DNA from: Burkholderiaceae bacterium
GTDB lineage: Bacteria; Pseudomonadota; Gammaproteobacteria; Burkholderiales; Burkholderiaceae
Direction of reading: 5' to 3'
NCBI GenBank assembly: GCA_023253905.1
Contig: JALREG010000325.1
Coordinates: 1-27,995 of the forward strand
Length of the DNA: 27,995 nt
In this document: piece after piece, positions 6,638-15,121 of the stretch
Layout of the letters: each line of letters opens with the position of its first letter
How positions within the stretch are numbered: the stretch's first letter is position 1
Position numbers and translations under genes: made by a program
Notes under the pieces: generated by a model
Database searches by the model: none
Told to the model about the DNA's origin: nothing
Seen by the model: only the letters and a program-made list of their open reading frames with translations

Positions 6638-7840
6638 TCAGTGAAACTGGCTGGCTTCGGGTTCGATATCGGCCGGCATCTCGGCGTGTACCGCTTCACT
6701 CTTGCAGTTGGGGTAAAGCGGAACGCCGCAGTCTTCACAGAAGTCGGGCTCCTGCAACTCAGGCCAGTTGCGAATGTCTCCCACGCCCAGGCTACGAAGC
6801 AGCTCGCGAATATGCTCGAGCGGCGACGGCTCGTCGGTTTCCGCTTCAGGGCCCAGCAGCGGCCACACGATGCCGTAGGCGACCTCGTCATCACTGCCCG
6901 TGGATAGACCAATGCGGTATTCGTCCACCCGGTCTTTTCCGTATGCCGCGATGGAAGCTTTCAGCGCGGCCGGTTCCAGATCGAGCGCATGCGTGAGGTA
7001 GTGCACCGCCGCCTGAATGGAGTATGGCCGAATCCGGCGGTCGGATTCGCGCATGTTCAGATGGTAGGCATCAGGCAGCAGGCACTCGAACCCGCAGCCG
7101 GGCAGCATGGGCTCGAGGCTGGGGCGAGCCTGCGCCACCCATTGCTCAAGACACTGAACGCGACTCGCGTGATCACCCGCATCGATTTCCTGCCAACGAA
7201 ACAGCGGCTGCCCAGCCGGGGCAGCAACCACCCCCAGAACAAACCGCGTGTCAGCGAGCATTTCCGCGGTTTCTGGCAACGACTTGAGATCAAGGCGCGG
7301 CGTGGCGCCATTGACCAGCGACGCTGCCAGCCGGCGCGTAAGCCGGCGCAGCTCGACATGCTCGCGCGGCAACTGATCGACGCTGTAGAGCATGGGCACC
7401 AACCGCAGCCGCGCCTCGCGTGCAAGCGTGTGCGCCTGCCAATGAGAGGAAAGCGTCTGAACCAGCTCGGTGGAAATAGGCCCCGAGGGAATCCTGAAAC
7501 GCGTCCAGGCGATGAGGGGCGCAGCCACCAGCAGCGCCTCCCAGCGATGTCCCTGATGCTCAAATGACACGGACTCGGCACATTCCTCGATTGTCTCGAT
7601 CAGCGCGCCATAGGCCTCACTGTCGGCCTGATGCAGACGATCGAGGGCCTCATGAAGCGGCTGCGAATGCCCGCCATCGAGCAGACGCTCGATCCGGACG
7701 GTCAATTGCGCTTCCCAGAAACGGTCCTCGATCCGGCTGCCCGCGTTGGCGAGCCCCAGCGCGGCGGCAACCAGACGTTCGGCGTCGGGAGACAGATGCG
7801 CTTTGCGGTCGCGACCACGCGCAGTACGGTGTTCTTTCAT
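6638..7840 (-). CDS. DUF2863-type protein of unknown function
   Basis: This is a 400-residue soluble protein with no signal peptide or membrane segment. I match it from memory to the betaproteobacterial DUF2863 family through its opening (RKAHLSPDAERLVAAALGLANAGSRIEDRFWE) and its end. The C-terminus holds CEDCGVPLYPNC (about residues 367-378) followed by HAEMP, which looks like a small zinc knuckle. The N-terminal half is helical and Leu/Glu-rich and the middle is mixed. It lies 19 nt after dnaQ on the same strand and converges with the thioredoxin-like gene. No obvious Shine-Dalgarno precedes the ATG at 7840. No function is known to me; the proximity to dnaQ is only a hint. Confidence 0.8.
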   Translation of the reverse strand: MKEHRTARGRDRKAHLSPDAERLVAAALGLANAGSRIEDRFWEAQLTVRIERLLDGGHSQPLHEALDRLHQADSEAYGALIETIEECAESVSFEHQGHRWEALLVAAPLIAWTRFRIPSGPISTELVQTLSSHWQAHTLAREARLRLVPMLYSVDQLPREHVELRRLTRRLAASLVNGATPRLDLKSLPETAEMLADTRFVLGVVAAPAGQPLFRWQEIDAGDHASRVQCLEQWVAQARPSLEPMLPGCGFECLLPDAYHLNMRESDRRIRPYSIQAAVHYLTHALDLEPAALKASIAAYGKDRVDEYRIGLSTGSDDEVAYGIVWPLLGPEAETDEPSPLEHIRELLRSLGVGDIRNWPELQEPDFCEDCGVPLYPNCKSEAVHAEMPADIEPEASQFH

Positions 7841-7859
7841 TCGCCGAATTCTAGTCGAA

Positions 7860-8600
7860 TCAGGCTACCTGCGTGGTGGCACCCGCTTGCGCCAACCCGG
7901 TCCATAGCGCAGGTTTCTTTGACTCCCGAGCAATGGCAGCCAGAATTTCGTCGTGTTCGGCGAGTTCTTCTTCGGTCGCCACGAGCACCCGAAGCGAGGC
8001 AGGGGGCCAGTCGTCAGTGGCCGAATCATGAACTCCGCGCTCCGCTGGTGACGAAACCTGTGCGATTTCCAGGCTGTCCTGCCCACGCGTCATCGCCAGA
8101 TAAACATCGGCCAGCAGCTGCGCATCCAGCAGCGCGCCGTGAAGCGTCCGATGCGAATTTGCGATGCCATAGCGCTCGCACAACGCATCCAGCGAGTTAC
8201 GCCGCCCCGGATGCATCTGCCTGGCCAACGCAAGCGTGTCGACCACCGAGGCGGTCCATTCCCTGAACCTACGCATGCCCAAACGGTTGAGCTCCGCATC
8301 GAGAAAACCGATATCAAACGGCGCGTTGTGGATCAGCACCTCGGCACCGGCGACAAAATCAACCAGACGCTCCGCGATCTGAGCAAACACCGGCTCGTCG
8401 CGCAGCCGCTCCCTGCTCAATCCGTGGACCGCCAGCGCACCGGCATCGATGTCGCGCTCAGGGTTGAGATACAGGTGCAGCGTGCGTCCGCTCGGCCGGC
8501 GATCGATGAGTTCAACACACCCGATTTCGATGACGCGATGGCCATCTTCGGCGCTGAGGCCGGTGGTTTCGGTGTCGAGGATGACCCGACGGATAGTCAC
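7860..8600 (-). CDS. dnaQ: DNA polymerase III epsilon subunit (3'-5' proofreading exonuclease)
   Basis: This is the proofreading subunit of the replicative polymerase core. The 246-residue protein carries the DEDDh exonuclease motifs: ILDTETTGL (D9, E11), HNAPFDIGFLDAEL, and HGALLDAQLLADVY with the catalytic His and Asp. The C-terminal tail (about residues 180-246) is where the polymerase alpha subunit binds. The start is GTG at 8600, with GGAGG 9 nt upstream. It lies only 19 nt after the RND pump gene, so it may be read from the pump transcript as well as its own promoter. Homologues usually sit beside rnhA; here the pump genes separate the two. Confidence 0.95.
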   Translation of the reverse strand: MTIRRVILDTETTGLSAEDGHRVIEIGCVELIDRRPSGRTLHLYLNPERDIDAGALAVHGLSRERLRDEPVFAQIAERLVDFVAGAEVLIHNAPFDIGFLDAELNRLGMRRFREWTASVVDTLALARQMHPGRRNSLDALCERYGIANSHRTLHGALLDAQLLADVYLAMTRGQDSLEIAQVSSPAERGVHDSATDDWPPASLRVLVATEEELAEHDEILAAIARESKKPALWTGLAQAGATTQVA

Positions 8601-8619
8601 TGATCGAGCCTCCGTGCGC

Positions 8620-11600
8620 TCAGTGGGCCGAGGCTGGACCGCGACTGGACGCGGTCACCGTGGCAGCGACCACCGGTGCGCCCGCGACAGGCGCCGCATG
8701 GACGTCTTCGACCGGATGCGGCTCGGTGATCGCGGTGCGGCGGCGCGCAAGAAGCGAATACACCACCGGCAAAACAAACAGCGTCAGCACCGTTCCGAAT
8801 GTCATGCCGCCCACGATCACCAGACCAATCTGCATGCGGCTTTCGGAACCGGCGCCCGAGGCATAGGCGAGCGGCACTGCGCCCAGCACCATGGCACCCG
8901 TGGTCATGAGGATGGGGCGCAGCCGACGCGCGGCGGCCTCAATCGTGGACTCAATGAGTTCGCCACCCGAATCCCGCAACTGGTTGGCAAATTCAACGAT
9001 CAGAATGCCATGCTTGGTGATGAGCCCCACCAGCGTGATCAGGCCAATCTGGCTGTAAACATTGATGGTGCCCCCGCCTTCCTTCAGCAACCACAGCGCA
9101 CCAGCCATGGAAAGCGGGACCGTGAGAATGATGATGAGCGGATCGACAAAGCTCTCGAACTGCGCAGCCAGCACGAGAAAGATGAAAGCAAGCGCCAGCA
9201 GGAAGGTGACGAACAGCGTGGACGAAGATTGCTTGAACTCCCGTGTCTGGCCGTTGTAGTCAACCGCATAGCCGGGCTTCAGATGCCGACGTGCCGCCTG
9301 CTCGAACACTTCGAGCGCTTCCCCCAGCGACGTGCCGGGCGTCAGGCTCGCCGTGATGGTGACCGCGCGCCGCTGCCCGAAATGGTTAAGCTCGCGCGCT
9401 GTCACGGTTTCGGTGATGGAGACCAGGCTGGAGAGCGGCACCATCGCATCGTTGCGGCCGCGCATGAACATGTTCGAAATATCCTGAGGATTGTTTCGGT
9501 TGCCCGCCTCAAGTTGCACGATCACATCGTACTGATCACCGCCGCGTTTGAAACGAGTGACCTGGCGGCCGCCCAGAAAGGTTTCCAGGGTGCGGCCGAT
9601 GGCCTCGACCTGCACGCCAACATCGGCTGCGCGGTCACGATCGATCGTGACCTTGATCTCGGGTTTATTCAGCCGCAGATCGGAGTCAACGCCAGTGACA
9701 CCCGGGTAACGCTGCAACTCGGCCATGAGCGGTTGCAGCGTCGCCTGAATGTTCTCGTAGGTATCAGAGCTGAGGATGACGAAATTGATCGGACGCTCGC
9801 GCGGGCTTTGCCCCAGCGACGCTGGCGCCACCGCAAACGCCTGCACGCCGGGAATGGATTGCAGCCGCGGTTGCAGCACCCGGATCATGTCCTGCACCTT
9901 GCGATCGCGCTCCGCCCAGTCAACCATCCGGAACACCACCGAACCCTGGGTCGAGGTGGGATTTCCGGCCACGACGAATATTCGATCCGCCTCAGGCAGA
10001 AGCGGACGGCCCAGCGCCTCGATGGCCTGTCCATAGCGTTGCGTGTAAGGAATCGACGCGCCTTCCGGACCCGTGTAAATCGTGAAAATCATGCCGCGGT
10101 CTTCAATCGGCGAGAGTTCCTTCTTGCCGGTCCGCCAGAGTTCCTCGACCGCCACGCCCACTGCTGCAAAAAGCGCAATGGTAAGCACCCAGCGCCAGAG
10201 CGCGCTCAGCCCGAGGAGCCGGGTCAGCAGCCAGCCGTAGCCTGCAGTCATGCCGTTCAGGCCCCGCTCGACCGTGCGGCTGAACCAGCCAGGATTCGGC
10301 TCATGGCGGAGCAGCTTCGCGCACATCATGGGAGAGAGCGTAAGCGCAACGAACCCCGACACCAGTACCGTGCCCGCCAGTGTGAGCGCGAACTCGATGA
10401 ACAGGCGACCCGTGCGACCGGTAACGAATGCCATCGGCGCATAAACCGCAGCAAGCGTCAGCGTCATGGCCACCACAGCAAAGCCCACCTCGCGGATGCC
10501 CTGGAAAGCGGCTGCGAGCGGCGCCATGCCTTCCTCGATATGGCGATAGATGTTTTCGAGCACCACGATCGCGTCATCCACCACCAGACCGATGGCAAGA
10601 ACCAGTGACAGAAGTGTGAGCGTGTTGATCGAGAAACCGGCCGCATACATCACCGCAAACGCACCAAGCAGACAGACCGGGATGGTGACCAGCGGAATGA
10701 TGGAGGCGCGCACCGTGCGCAGGAAAAAGAAGATGACGAGCGCCACCAGAGCGGCCGCCTCGGCGATGGTCTTGTAGACCGCTTCGATCGAGCGATCGAT
10801 GAACAGTGTGGAGTCGTAGCCGATATTGAGTTGGAAGCCAGGGGGCAGTTCTTCCTGCAGCCGCGGCAACTCGGCGCGGAGCGCCTTGGCGAGCACCAGC
10901 GGATTGGCGGTGGCCTGCTTGATCAGTCCGACTGATACTGCAGGGTTACCGTTGAACCGGACGTTGATCCGTTCGTCGAGCGGCGCGATTTCAGAGCGCC
11001 CGATATCGCGAAAGCGAACGGGATAACCGTTGACTGTCCGGATCACGATGTCATCGAATTCGTCGGCCCGCCGCAGATCAGTCTGGGACATGACGGTGAA
11101 TTCGCGCTCTCGGCTTTCAATACGCCCGGACGGTACATCCACGTTCTGCCGGCGCAGCGCTTCTTCAACATCCTGTACGGTGAGGCGATAGCCGGCCAGG
11201 CGCTCGCGATCGAGCCAGATACGCATCGAAAACTGTCGCTCGCCCCAGATGCGCACATCGGCTGCCCCGGGCAGCGTCTGGAGCCTGGGCTTGAGGATGC
11301 GATTTGCCACGTCCGACACTTCCATCTGCGAGCGGCCCGGGCTCGAAAGCACCACCTGGATGATGGGATTGGCGTCGGCTTCGACCTTGGCGATCACCGG
11401 CTCATCAACGCCCTGCGGCAGTTTCTGACGAACCCGCGAGGTACGGTCGCGAACGTCAGCGGCCGCACCATCGGGTTCGCGATCCAGCCGGAACCGCACG
11501 GTGATCTGACTGCGCTCGGCGCGGGAGATCGAGGTGATGACTTCGATACCGTCAATGCCGGCGATCGAATCTTCAAGGGGTTTGGTGACCGCGGATTCAA

Positions 11601-11775
11601 CGATCTCGCTTGAGGCACCACGATAAACCGTGGTGACGGTGACAACCGGTTCATCGATTCTCGGATATTCGCGCACCGATAGACGGTCAAAGCTCACCAG
11701 ACCCAGAAGCATCAGGATGAGCGACAGCACCGTGGCGAACACAGGCCGGCGGATGCAGATCTCGGAAATTCTCAT
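8620..11775 (-). CDS. RND-family multidrug efflux inner-membrane transporter (HAE1 type)
   Basis: This is a proton-driven tripartite efflux pump subunit of the AcrB/MexB superfamily, 1051 residues long. It begins MRISEICIRRPVFATVLSLI, the standard first membrane helix. The transmembrane proton-relay aspartates are seen in AIGLVVDDAIVVLENI, followed by the usual helices. A second porter half (about residues 540-850) and a C-terminal membrane block containing LVLAAQFESFVDPLIIILTVPLSMAGA are present. The N-terminal porter region has the HAE1 pattern rather than a heavy-metal type. The ATG at 11775 lies 12 nt after the adaptor gene. No TolC-like outer-membrane gene accompanies the pair. Substrates cannot be read from the sequence. 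Confidence 0.93.
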   Translation of the reverse strand: MRISEICIRRPVFATVLSLILMLLGLVSFDRLSVREYPRIDEPVVTVTTVYRGASSEIVESAVTKPLEDSIAGIDGIEVITSISRAERSQITVRFRLDREPDGAAADVRDRTSRVRQKLPQGVDEPVIAKVEADANPIIQVVLSSPGRSQMEVSDVANRILKPRLQTLPGAADVRIWGERQFSMRIWLDRERLAGYRLTVQDVEEALRRQNVDVPSGRIESREREFTVMSQTDLRRADEFDDIVIRTVNGYPVRFRDIGRSEIAPLDERINVRFNGNPAVSVGLIKQATANPLVLAKALRAELPRLQEELPPGFQLNIGYDSTLFIDRSIEAVYKTIAEAAALVALVIFFFLRTVRASIIPLVTIPVCLLGAFAVMYAAGFSINTLTLLSLVLAIGLVVDDAIVVLENIYRHIEEGMAPLAAAFQGIREVGFAVVAMTLTLAAVYAPMAFVTGRTGRLFIEFALTLAGTVLVSGFVALTLSPMMCAKLLRHEPNPGWFSRTVERGLNGMTAGYGWLLTRLLGLSALWRWVLTIALFAAVGVAVEELWRTGKKELSPIEDRGMIFTIYTGPEGASIPYTQRYGQAIEALGRPLLPEADRIFVVAGNPTSTQGSVVFRMVDWAERDRKVQDMIRVLQPRLQSIPGVQAFAVAPASLGQSPRERPINFVILSSDTYENIQATLQPLMAELQRYPGVTGVDSDLRLNKPEIKVTIDRDRAADVGVQVEAIGRTLETFLGGRQVTRFKRGGDQYDVIVQLEAGNRNNPQDISNMFMRGRNDAMVPLSSLVSITETVTARELNHFGQRRAVTITASLTPGTSLGEALEVFEQAARRHLKPGYAVDYNGQTREFKQSSSTLFVTFLLALAFIFLVLAAQFESFVDPLIIILTVPLSMAGALWLLKEGGGTINVYSQIGLITLVGLITKHGILIVEFANQLRDSGGELIESTIEAAARRLRPILMTTGAMVLGAVPLAYASGAGSESRMQIGLVIVGGMTFGTVLTLFVLPVVYSLLARRRTAITEPHPVEDVHAAPVAGAPVVAATVTASSRGPASAH

Positions 11776-11787
11776 GGCCCCCCCGAA

Positions 11788-13098
11788 TCAGCCTGCCGGG
11801 CGAGGCGCGGGGCCTTTGGGGGCGCCGCCCTGGCTGCCACCGTCGGACGCAGCACCGCCGCCTGCCGCACCTGCCGCACCTGCCGCACCTGCCGCACCAC
11901 CTGCGCGCGCACCACCCCCTGCGCTCTGCACCCGCACCTCGGTGCCATCGCGGGTCAGCTTGATTTGCCCGGCTGTGACCACCAGATCCCCCGCGACCAC
12001 GCCTTCAGTGATTTCCACCTTGCCATCACGACGCACGCCGGTGACCACTTTGGCCCGCATGGCCTTGCCCTCGATGATCTTGTAGACATAGGTGTCGGCG
12101 CCCATTGGATAGACCGCTTCTTCCGGCACCATGACCGCGGAGCTGCGCTCCTTCAACACAATTCGTGCACGAGCAAACATGCCGCTGCGAAGCAGGAATT
12201 CCTGGTTGGCGAGCATGCCACGCGCGATCAGCGCCCGACCATCAGGCGAGACCTGTACGTCCAGCGCCGAGAGCGCGGCGCGAAATACACGCTGGGGATA
12301 AGCATCGACACGCATCTCAACCGCCAGGCCAGGCTTGAGCTCGCCCAGGAACCTCTCCGGCAGACGCAGGTCAACCTTCATTCGCGAGACATCTTCCAGC
12401 ACGACCAGATCAGCTGCCTCGCGGACATAGTCACCGACACTGAAATTGCGCAGCCCCACCACCCCATTGAACGGCGCAAATATTTGGGTTTTAGCGAGTT
12501 GCGCCTCGGCGAGTCTCAGCTTGGCCTGCTGGACGCTGAGATTGGCGGCCGCCTGATCCTTGGCGCTTGCGCTCACGAACTTGCGCTCGGCCAGATCGGC
12601 AGTTCGATCGTAGTTGGCTTTGGAAAGCTCGAGCTCAGCGCGCGCCTGTTCGACCTGAGCAAGCAGCACCGACCGGTCGAGTTCAACCAGGAGATCGCCC
12701 TTGCGCACCAGCGCGCCTTCGGTAAAGCCAATGCGCACCACCCGGCCGGCGATTTCCGGCCGGATCGTGACCGATTCATTCGCGCGCAGGTTGCCGACGG
12801 CAAACACTTCCTCGGTGATCGCCATCGGCTGCGCCCGCTCGGCCTCGACGCCCACCGGCCCGCGGCCACCGCCGCCCGCCCCGCCCGCCGGACGCGAACC
12901 ACCCGCCGCAGGCGCTGTTCCGCTACCCGCGGGTGCCGTACCGGCGCCCTGCACCGAAGCAGGCGCTTTCGCCGCTGCTGACGACGTCGCACCGATCTCG
13001 AGTGCCGGGCGAGCGGGCGCGTGCTGGGTGTAATAGGCCCAGCCACCCAGGCCAGCCAGCCCGGTGATGACCACCGAGTAGATTATGTATCGTTTCAT
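11788..13098 (-). CDS. RND efflux periplasmic adaptor (membrane fusion protein)
   Basis: This is the periplasmic linker between the RND pump and an outer-membrane channel, 436 residues long. It has an N-terminal anchor (MKRYIIYSVVITGLAGLGGWAYY), then an Ala/Gly/Pro-rich linker (residues about 35-80). A lipoyl-type half with VGNLRANESVTIRPEIAGRV follows. Next come the coiled-coil hairpin (residues about 140-210) and the second lipoyl half with AKTQIFAPFNGVVGLRNFSVGDYV. A beta-barrel domain ends at TRDGTEVRVQ. The last 45 residues are Gly/Ala repeats with no clear fold, encoded partly by a 9-bp tandem repeat. A hairpin covers the only purine-rich site before the ATG at 13098. It forms an operon with the pump. 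Confidence 0.92.
   Translation of the reverse strand: MKRYIIYSVVITGLAGLGGWAYYTQHAPARPALEIGATSSAAAKAPASVQGAGTAPAGSGTAPAAGGSRPAGGAGGGGRGPVGVEAERAQPMAITEEVFAVGNLRANESVTIRPEIAGRVVRIGFTEGALVRKGDLLVELDRSVLLAQVEQARAELELSKANYDRTADLAERKFVSASAKDQAAANLSVQQAKLRLAEAQLAKTQIFAPFNGVVGLRNFSVGDYVREAADLVVLEDVSRMKVDLRLPERFLGELKPGLAVEMRVDAYPQRVFRAALSALDVQVSPDGRALIARGMLANQEFLLRSGMFARARIVLKERSSAVMVPEEAVYPMGADTYVYKIIEGKAMRAKVVTGVRRDGKVEITEGVVAGDLVVTAGQIKLTRDGTEVRVQSAGGGARAGGAAGAAGAAGAAGGGAASDGGSQGGAPKGPAPRPAG
11861..11896 (-). repeat. 9-bp tandem repeat, four exact copies, inside the adaptor gene
   Basis: CCTGCCGCA occurs four times head to tail (11861-11869, 11870-11878, 11879-11887, 11888-11896). On the coding strand it encodes a reiterated Ala-Ala-Gly unit in the adaptor's C-terminal tail. 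The unit is a multiple of three, so copy-number change would alter tail length without a frameshift. Confidence 0.95.
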
Positions 13099-13100
13099 CG

Positions 13101-13118
13101 GAAGGATTTTTATCCTTC
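13101..13118 (-). promoter_or_regulatory. Hairpin/inverted repeat at the adaptor translation start
   Basis: GAAGGAT (13101-13107) and ATCCTTC (13112-13118) form perfect 7-bp arms around four bases. On the mRNA the 5' arm is GAAGGAT, the only Shine-Dalgarno-like sequence near the adaptor start. The 3' arm ends 2 nt before the ATG. Pairing would hide the ribosome site. The same dyad could instead be a DNA operator. The structure is seen directly and the role is inferred. Confidence 0.55.
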
Positions 13119-13228
13119 GAATCTAGCACAAGACCCGGCGATCACGCGGCCCGAGGGATACCCCGACGAATTGGCCCGCCGCGCCGCGAACCCGCCGCGA
13201 TACCTTGCGATGGCCGAACCCTCGCCTG

Positions 13229-13681
13229 TCACGCCCGCTGGTGCCGGGCCACCTCGGCCACGCCGCGGTTGGCCAGCGCGTCAGCGCGTTCATTTTCAGG
13301 ATGTCCCGAATGGCCGCGCACCCAGCGCCATTCAATCTGATGTCGTCGCGCGAGGGCGTCGAGTTCGCGCCACAAATCGACATTGCGAACCGGCTTACGG
13401 TCACTGGTCATCCAACCGCGCGCCTTCCAACCTGGCAGCCACTCGCTGATGCCCTTCTGAACATATTGAGAGTCGGTGTGCACGACGACCAGGCTATCGC
13501 GGGTGAGCGCCTCCAGCGCTCGAATCACCGCGGTCAGTTCCATCCGGTTATTGGTGGTGGCGGGGTCGCCGCCGAACAATTCGCGCTCGTGGCCCTGCCA
13601 GCGAAGGAGCGCGCCCCAGCCCCCTGGACCCGGATTGCCCTTGCAGGCGCCGTCGGTATAGATCTCAATCGGTGCAGTCAT
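13229..13681 (-). CDS. rnhA: Ribonuclease HI
   Basis: This enzyme degrades the RNA strand of RNA-DNA hybrids, removing primers and R-loops in the cytoplasm. From the ATG at 13681 it has 150 residues, close to the usual 150-155; a more upstream start at 13738 would add 19 unconserved residues. The four carboxylates of the active site are visible: [12 protein letters not shown] (Asp), [10 protein letters not shown] (Glu), VVHTDSQYV (Asp), and ERADALAN (Asp), with the basic-protrusion region [17 protein letters not shown]. It is upstream of and on the same strand as the efflux genes, 130 nt away. It diverges from the cfa-like gene. Confidence 0.95.
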   Translation of the reverse strand: MTAPIEIYTDGACKGNPGPGGWGALLRWQGHERELFGGDPATTNNRMELTAVIRALEALTRDSLVVVHTDSQYVQKGISEWLPGWKARGWMTSDRKPVRNVDLWRELDALARRHQIEWRWVRGHSGHPENERADALANRGVAEVARHQRA

Positions 13682-13837
13682 TGACTCAGGTGAAGGCGCG
13701 AGGTGAACGGGCGCGAGCAGAATGACGCAGCCAGACACCGGTCCGGCCGAGAGTGACGGATTCTACCCGCGCCACGGCCACTCAGACTTGGTTTTTCGGG
13801 ACAACAGGCTGATGTCTGCGCACTGGGAGCCGATCGC

Positions 13838-15121
13838 ATGCTGGGACTTGACCGCCGAATGATTCGCGAACTTGACCGGTTGCGCGGCACCACCCCGTTG
13901 CCGCTCAAAGTACGCCTGTGGCAGGGCGACGAGGTCTTGATGTCAGACCCGTCCGCACGCTCGCCACAGGCGCATGACCCACCGACGATCACACTGCATC
14001 TGCGCAGCCCCGCTGCCGCGTGGCACCTGATCCGGCCAAGTCTGCATGCACTGGGTGAGGCCTATGTTGAGGGCCTGATCGATGTCGATGGTCCCGTGAC
14101 CGACGCCATCGCGATCGCCTCAAGACTGGCGGCCGCACACCCCGGACGCGCGCAGGCTGGCCGCCTCCCACGCTGGTTGTCACGCCACACGCGGCAGCGC
14201 GACCAATCTTCAATCGCTCATCACTACGATGTTTCAAACGCGTTCTATCAGCGCTTTCTTGATCCCCGAATGGTGTACTCCTGCGCCTACTACCGGAATG
14301 GCAACGAAGACCTCGCAACGGCGCAAGTGCAGAAACTCGACCACGTCTGTCGCAAGCTGCGGCTCGCACCCGGGCAGCGACTGCTGGATATCGGCTGCGG
14401 CTGGGGTGCCCTGGTCCTGCGGGCCGCCGAATGCTATGGGGTGCGTGCGGTCGGCATCACGCTGTCACGCAACCAGTTCGAACTCGCCCGTGAACGCGTC
14501 GAGCAGGCAGGGCTCGGTGATCGAATCGAGATCCGCCTGCAGGATTACCGCGATGTGCCGGCCGACGAAGGTTTTGACCGCATCGCATCGATCGGCATGT
14601 TCGAGCACGTCGGGCTCGCCAATCTTGGCGCCTACTTTCGCCAGATTCATGCGCTACTCAAACCTGGTGGAATCGTGATGAATCACGGCATCACCTCGGC
14701 CTCCGTCGACAGCCGATGGGTGGGTCTGGGCGCCGGGGAATTCATCGACCGCTACGTTTTTCCGAACGGCGAACTGCCCCACGTCTCGCTCGCCATTCGA
14801 GAGTTATCGGAGGCCGGGCTGGAACTGGCCGATGCCGAGTCGCTGCGCCGCCACTACGCCCTCACGCTCGCCGCCTGGTCGGCCGCATTCGAGCGCGAGC
14901 AGGCCGCCCTGACCGCCCTCGCCGGCGAGCGCATCGCCCGGATCTGGCGCGTGTACCTCGCGGGCTGCGCGCACGCATTCGCGCACGGCTGGATCAATTT
15001 GTATCAGTTGCTTGCGTTCAAACCGGCGGCGGGACCACGCGGTCTGCAGAGCCCGCTTCCGATGACTCGCGATTATATGTACCGCGATGAGTGGCCACCG
15101 GCGCCGACGCCCGCCCGCTGA
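13838..15121 (+). CDS. cfa: Cyclopropane-fatty-acyl-phospholipid synthase family methyltransferase
   Basis: The family uses S-adenosylmethionine to add a methylene bridge across double bonds of membrane phospholipid acyl chains. The 427-residue protein has an N-terminal lipid-binding domain (residues 1-120) and the family marker SSIAHHYDVSNAFYQRFLD. The SAM-binding loop LLDIGCGWGAL has its glycine-rich core at 186-190. MFEHVG and the C-terminal LAGCAHAFAHGWINLYQLLAF carry the conserved cysteine/Glu region. GGGAG lies 7 nt before the ATG at 13838. The last 104 bases overlap the methyltransferase gene on the opposite strand. It is slightly longer than the E. coli enzyme (382 residues). Related family members make other lipid modifications, so the exact product is not certain. 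Confidence 0.88.
   Translation: MLGLDRRMIRELDRLRGTTPLPLKVRLWQGDEVLMSDPSARSPQAHDPPTITLHLRSPAAAWHLIRPSLHALGEAYVEGLIDVDGPVTDAIAIASRLAAAHPGRAQAGRLPRWLSRHTRQRDQSSIAHHYDVSNAFYQRFLDPRMVYSCAYYRNGNEDLATAQVQKLDHVCRKLRLAPGQRLLDIGCGWGALVLRAAECYGVRAVGITLSRNQFELARERVEQAGLGDRIEIRLQDYRDVPADEGFDRIASIGMFEHVGLANLGAYFRQIHALLKPGGIVMNHGITSASVDSRWVGLGAGEFIDRYVFPNGELPHVSLAIRELSEAGLELADAESLRRHYALTLAAWSAAFEREQAALTALAGERIARIWRVYLAGCAHAFAHGWINLYQLLAFKPAAGPRGLQSPLPMTRDYMYRDEWPPAPTPAR

Noticed and set aside
8449..10608. A 719-codon open frame on the + strand opposite the RND pump gene.
   Set aside because: It is antisense to strongly conserved pump sequence, is rich in Arg/His with no recognisable domain, and is the expected by-product of GC-rich codon use.
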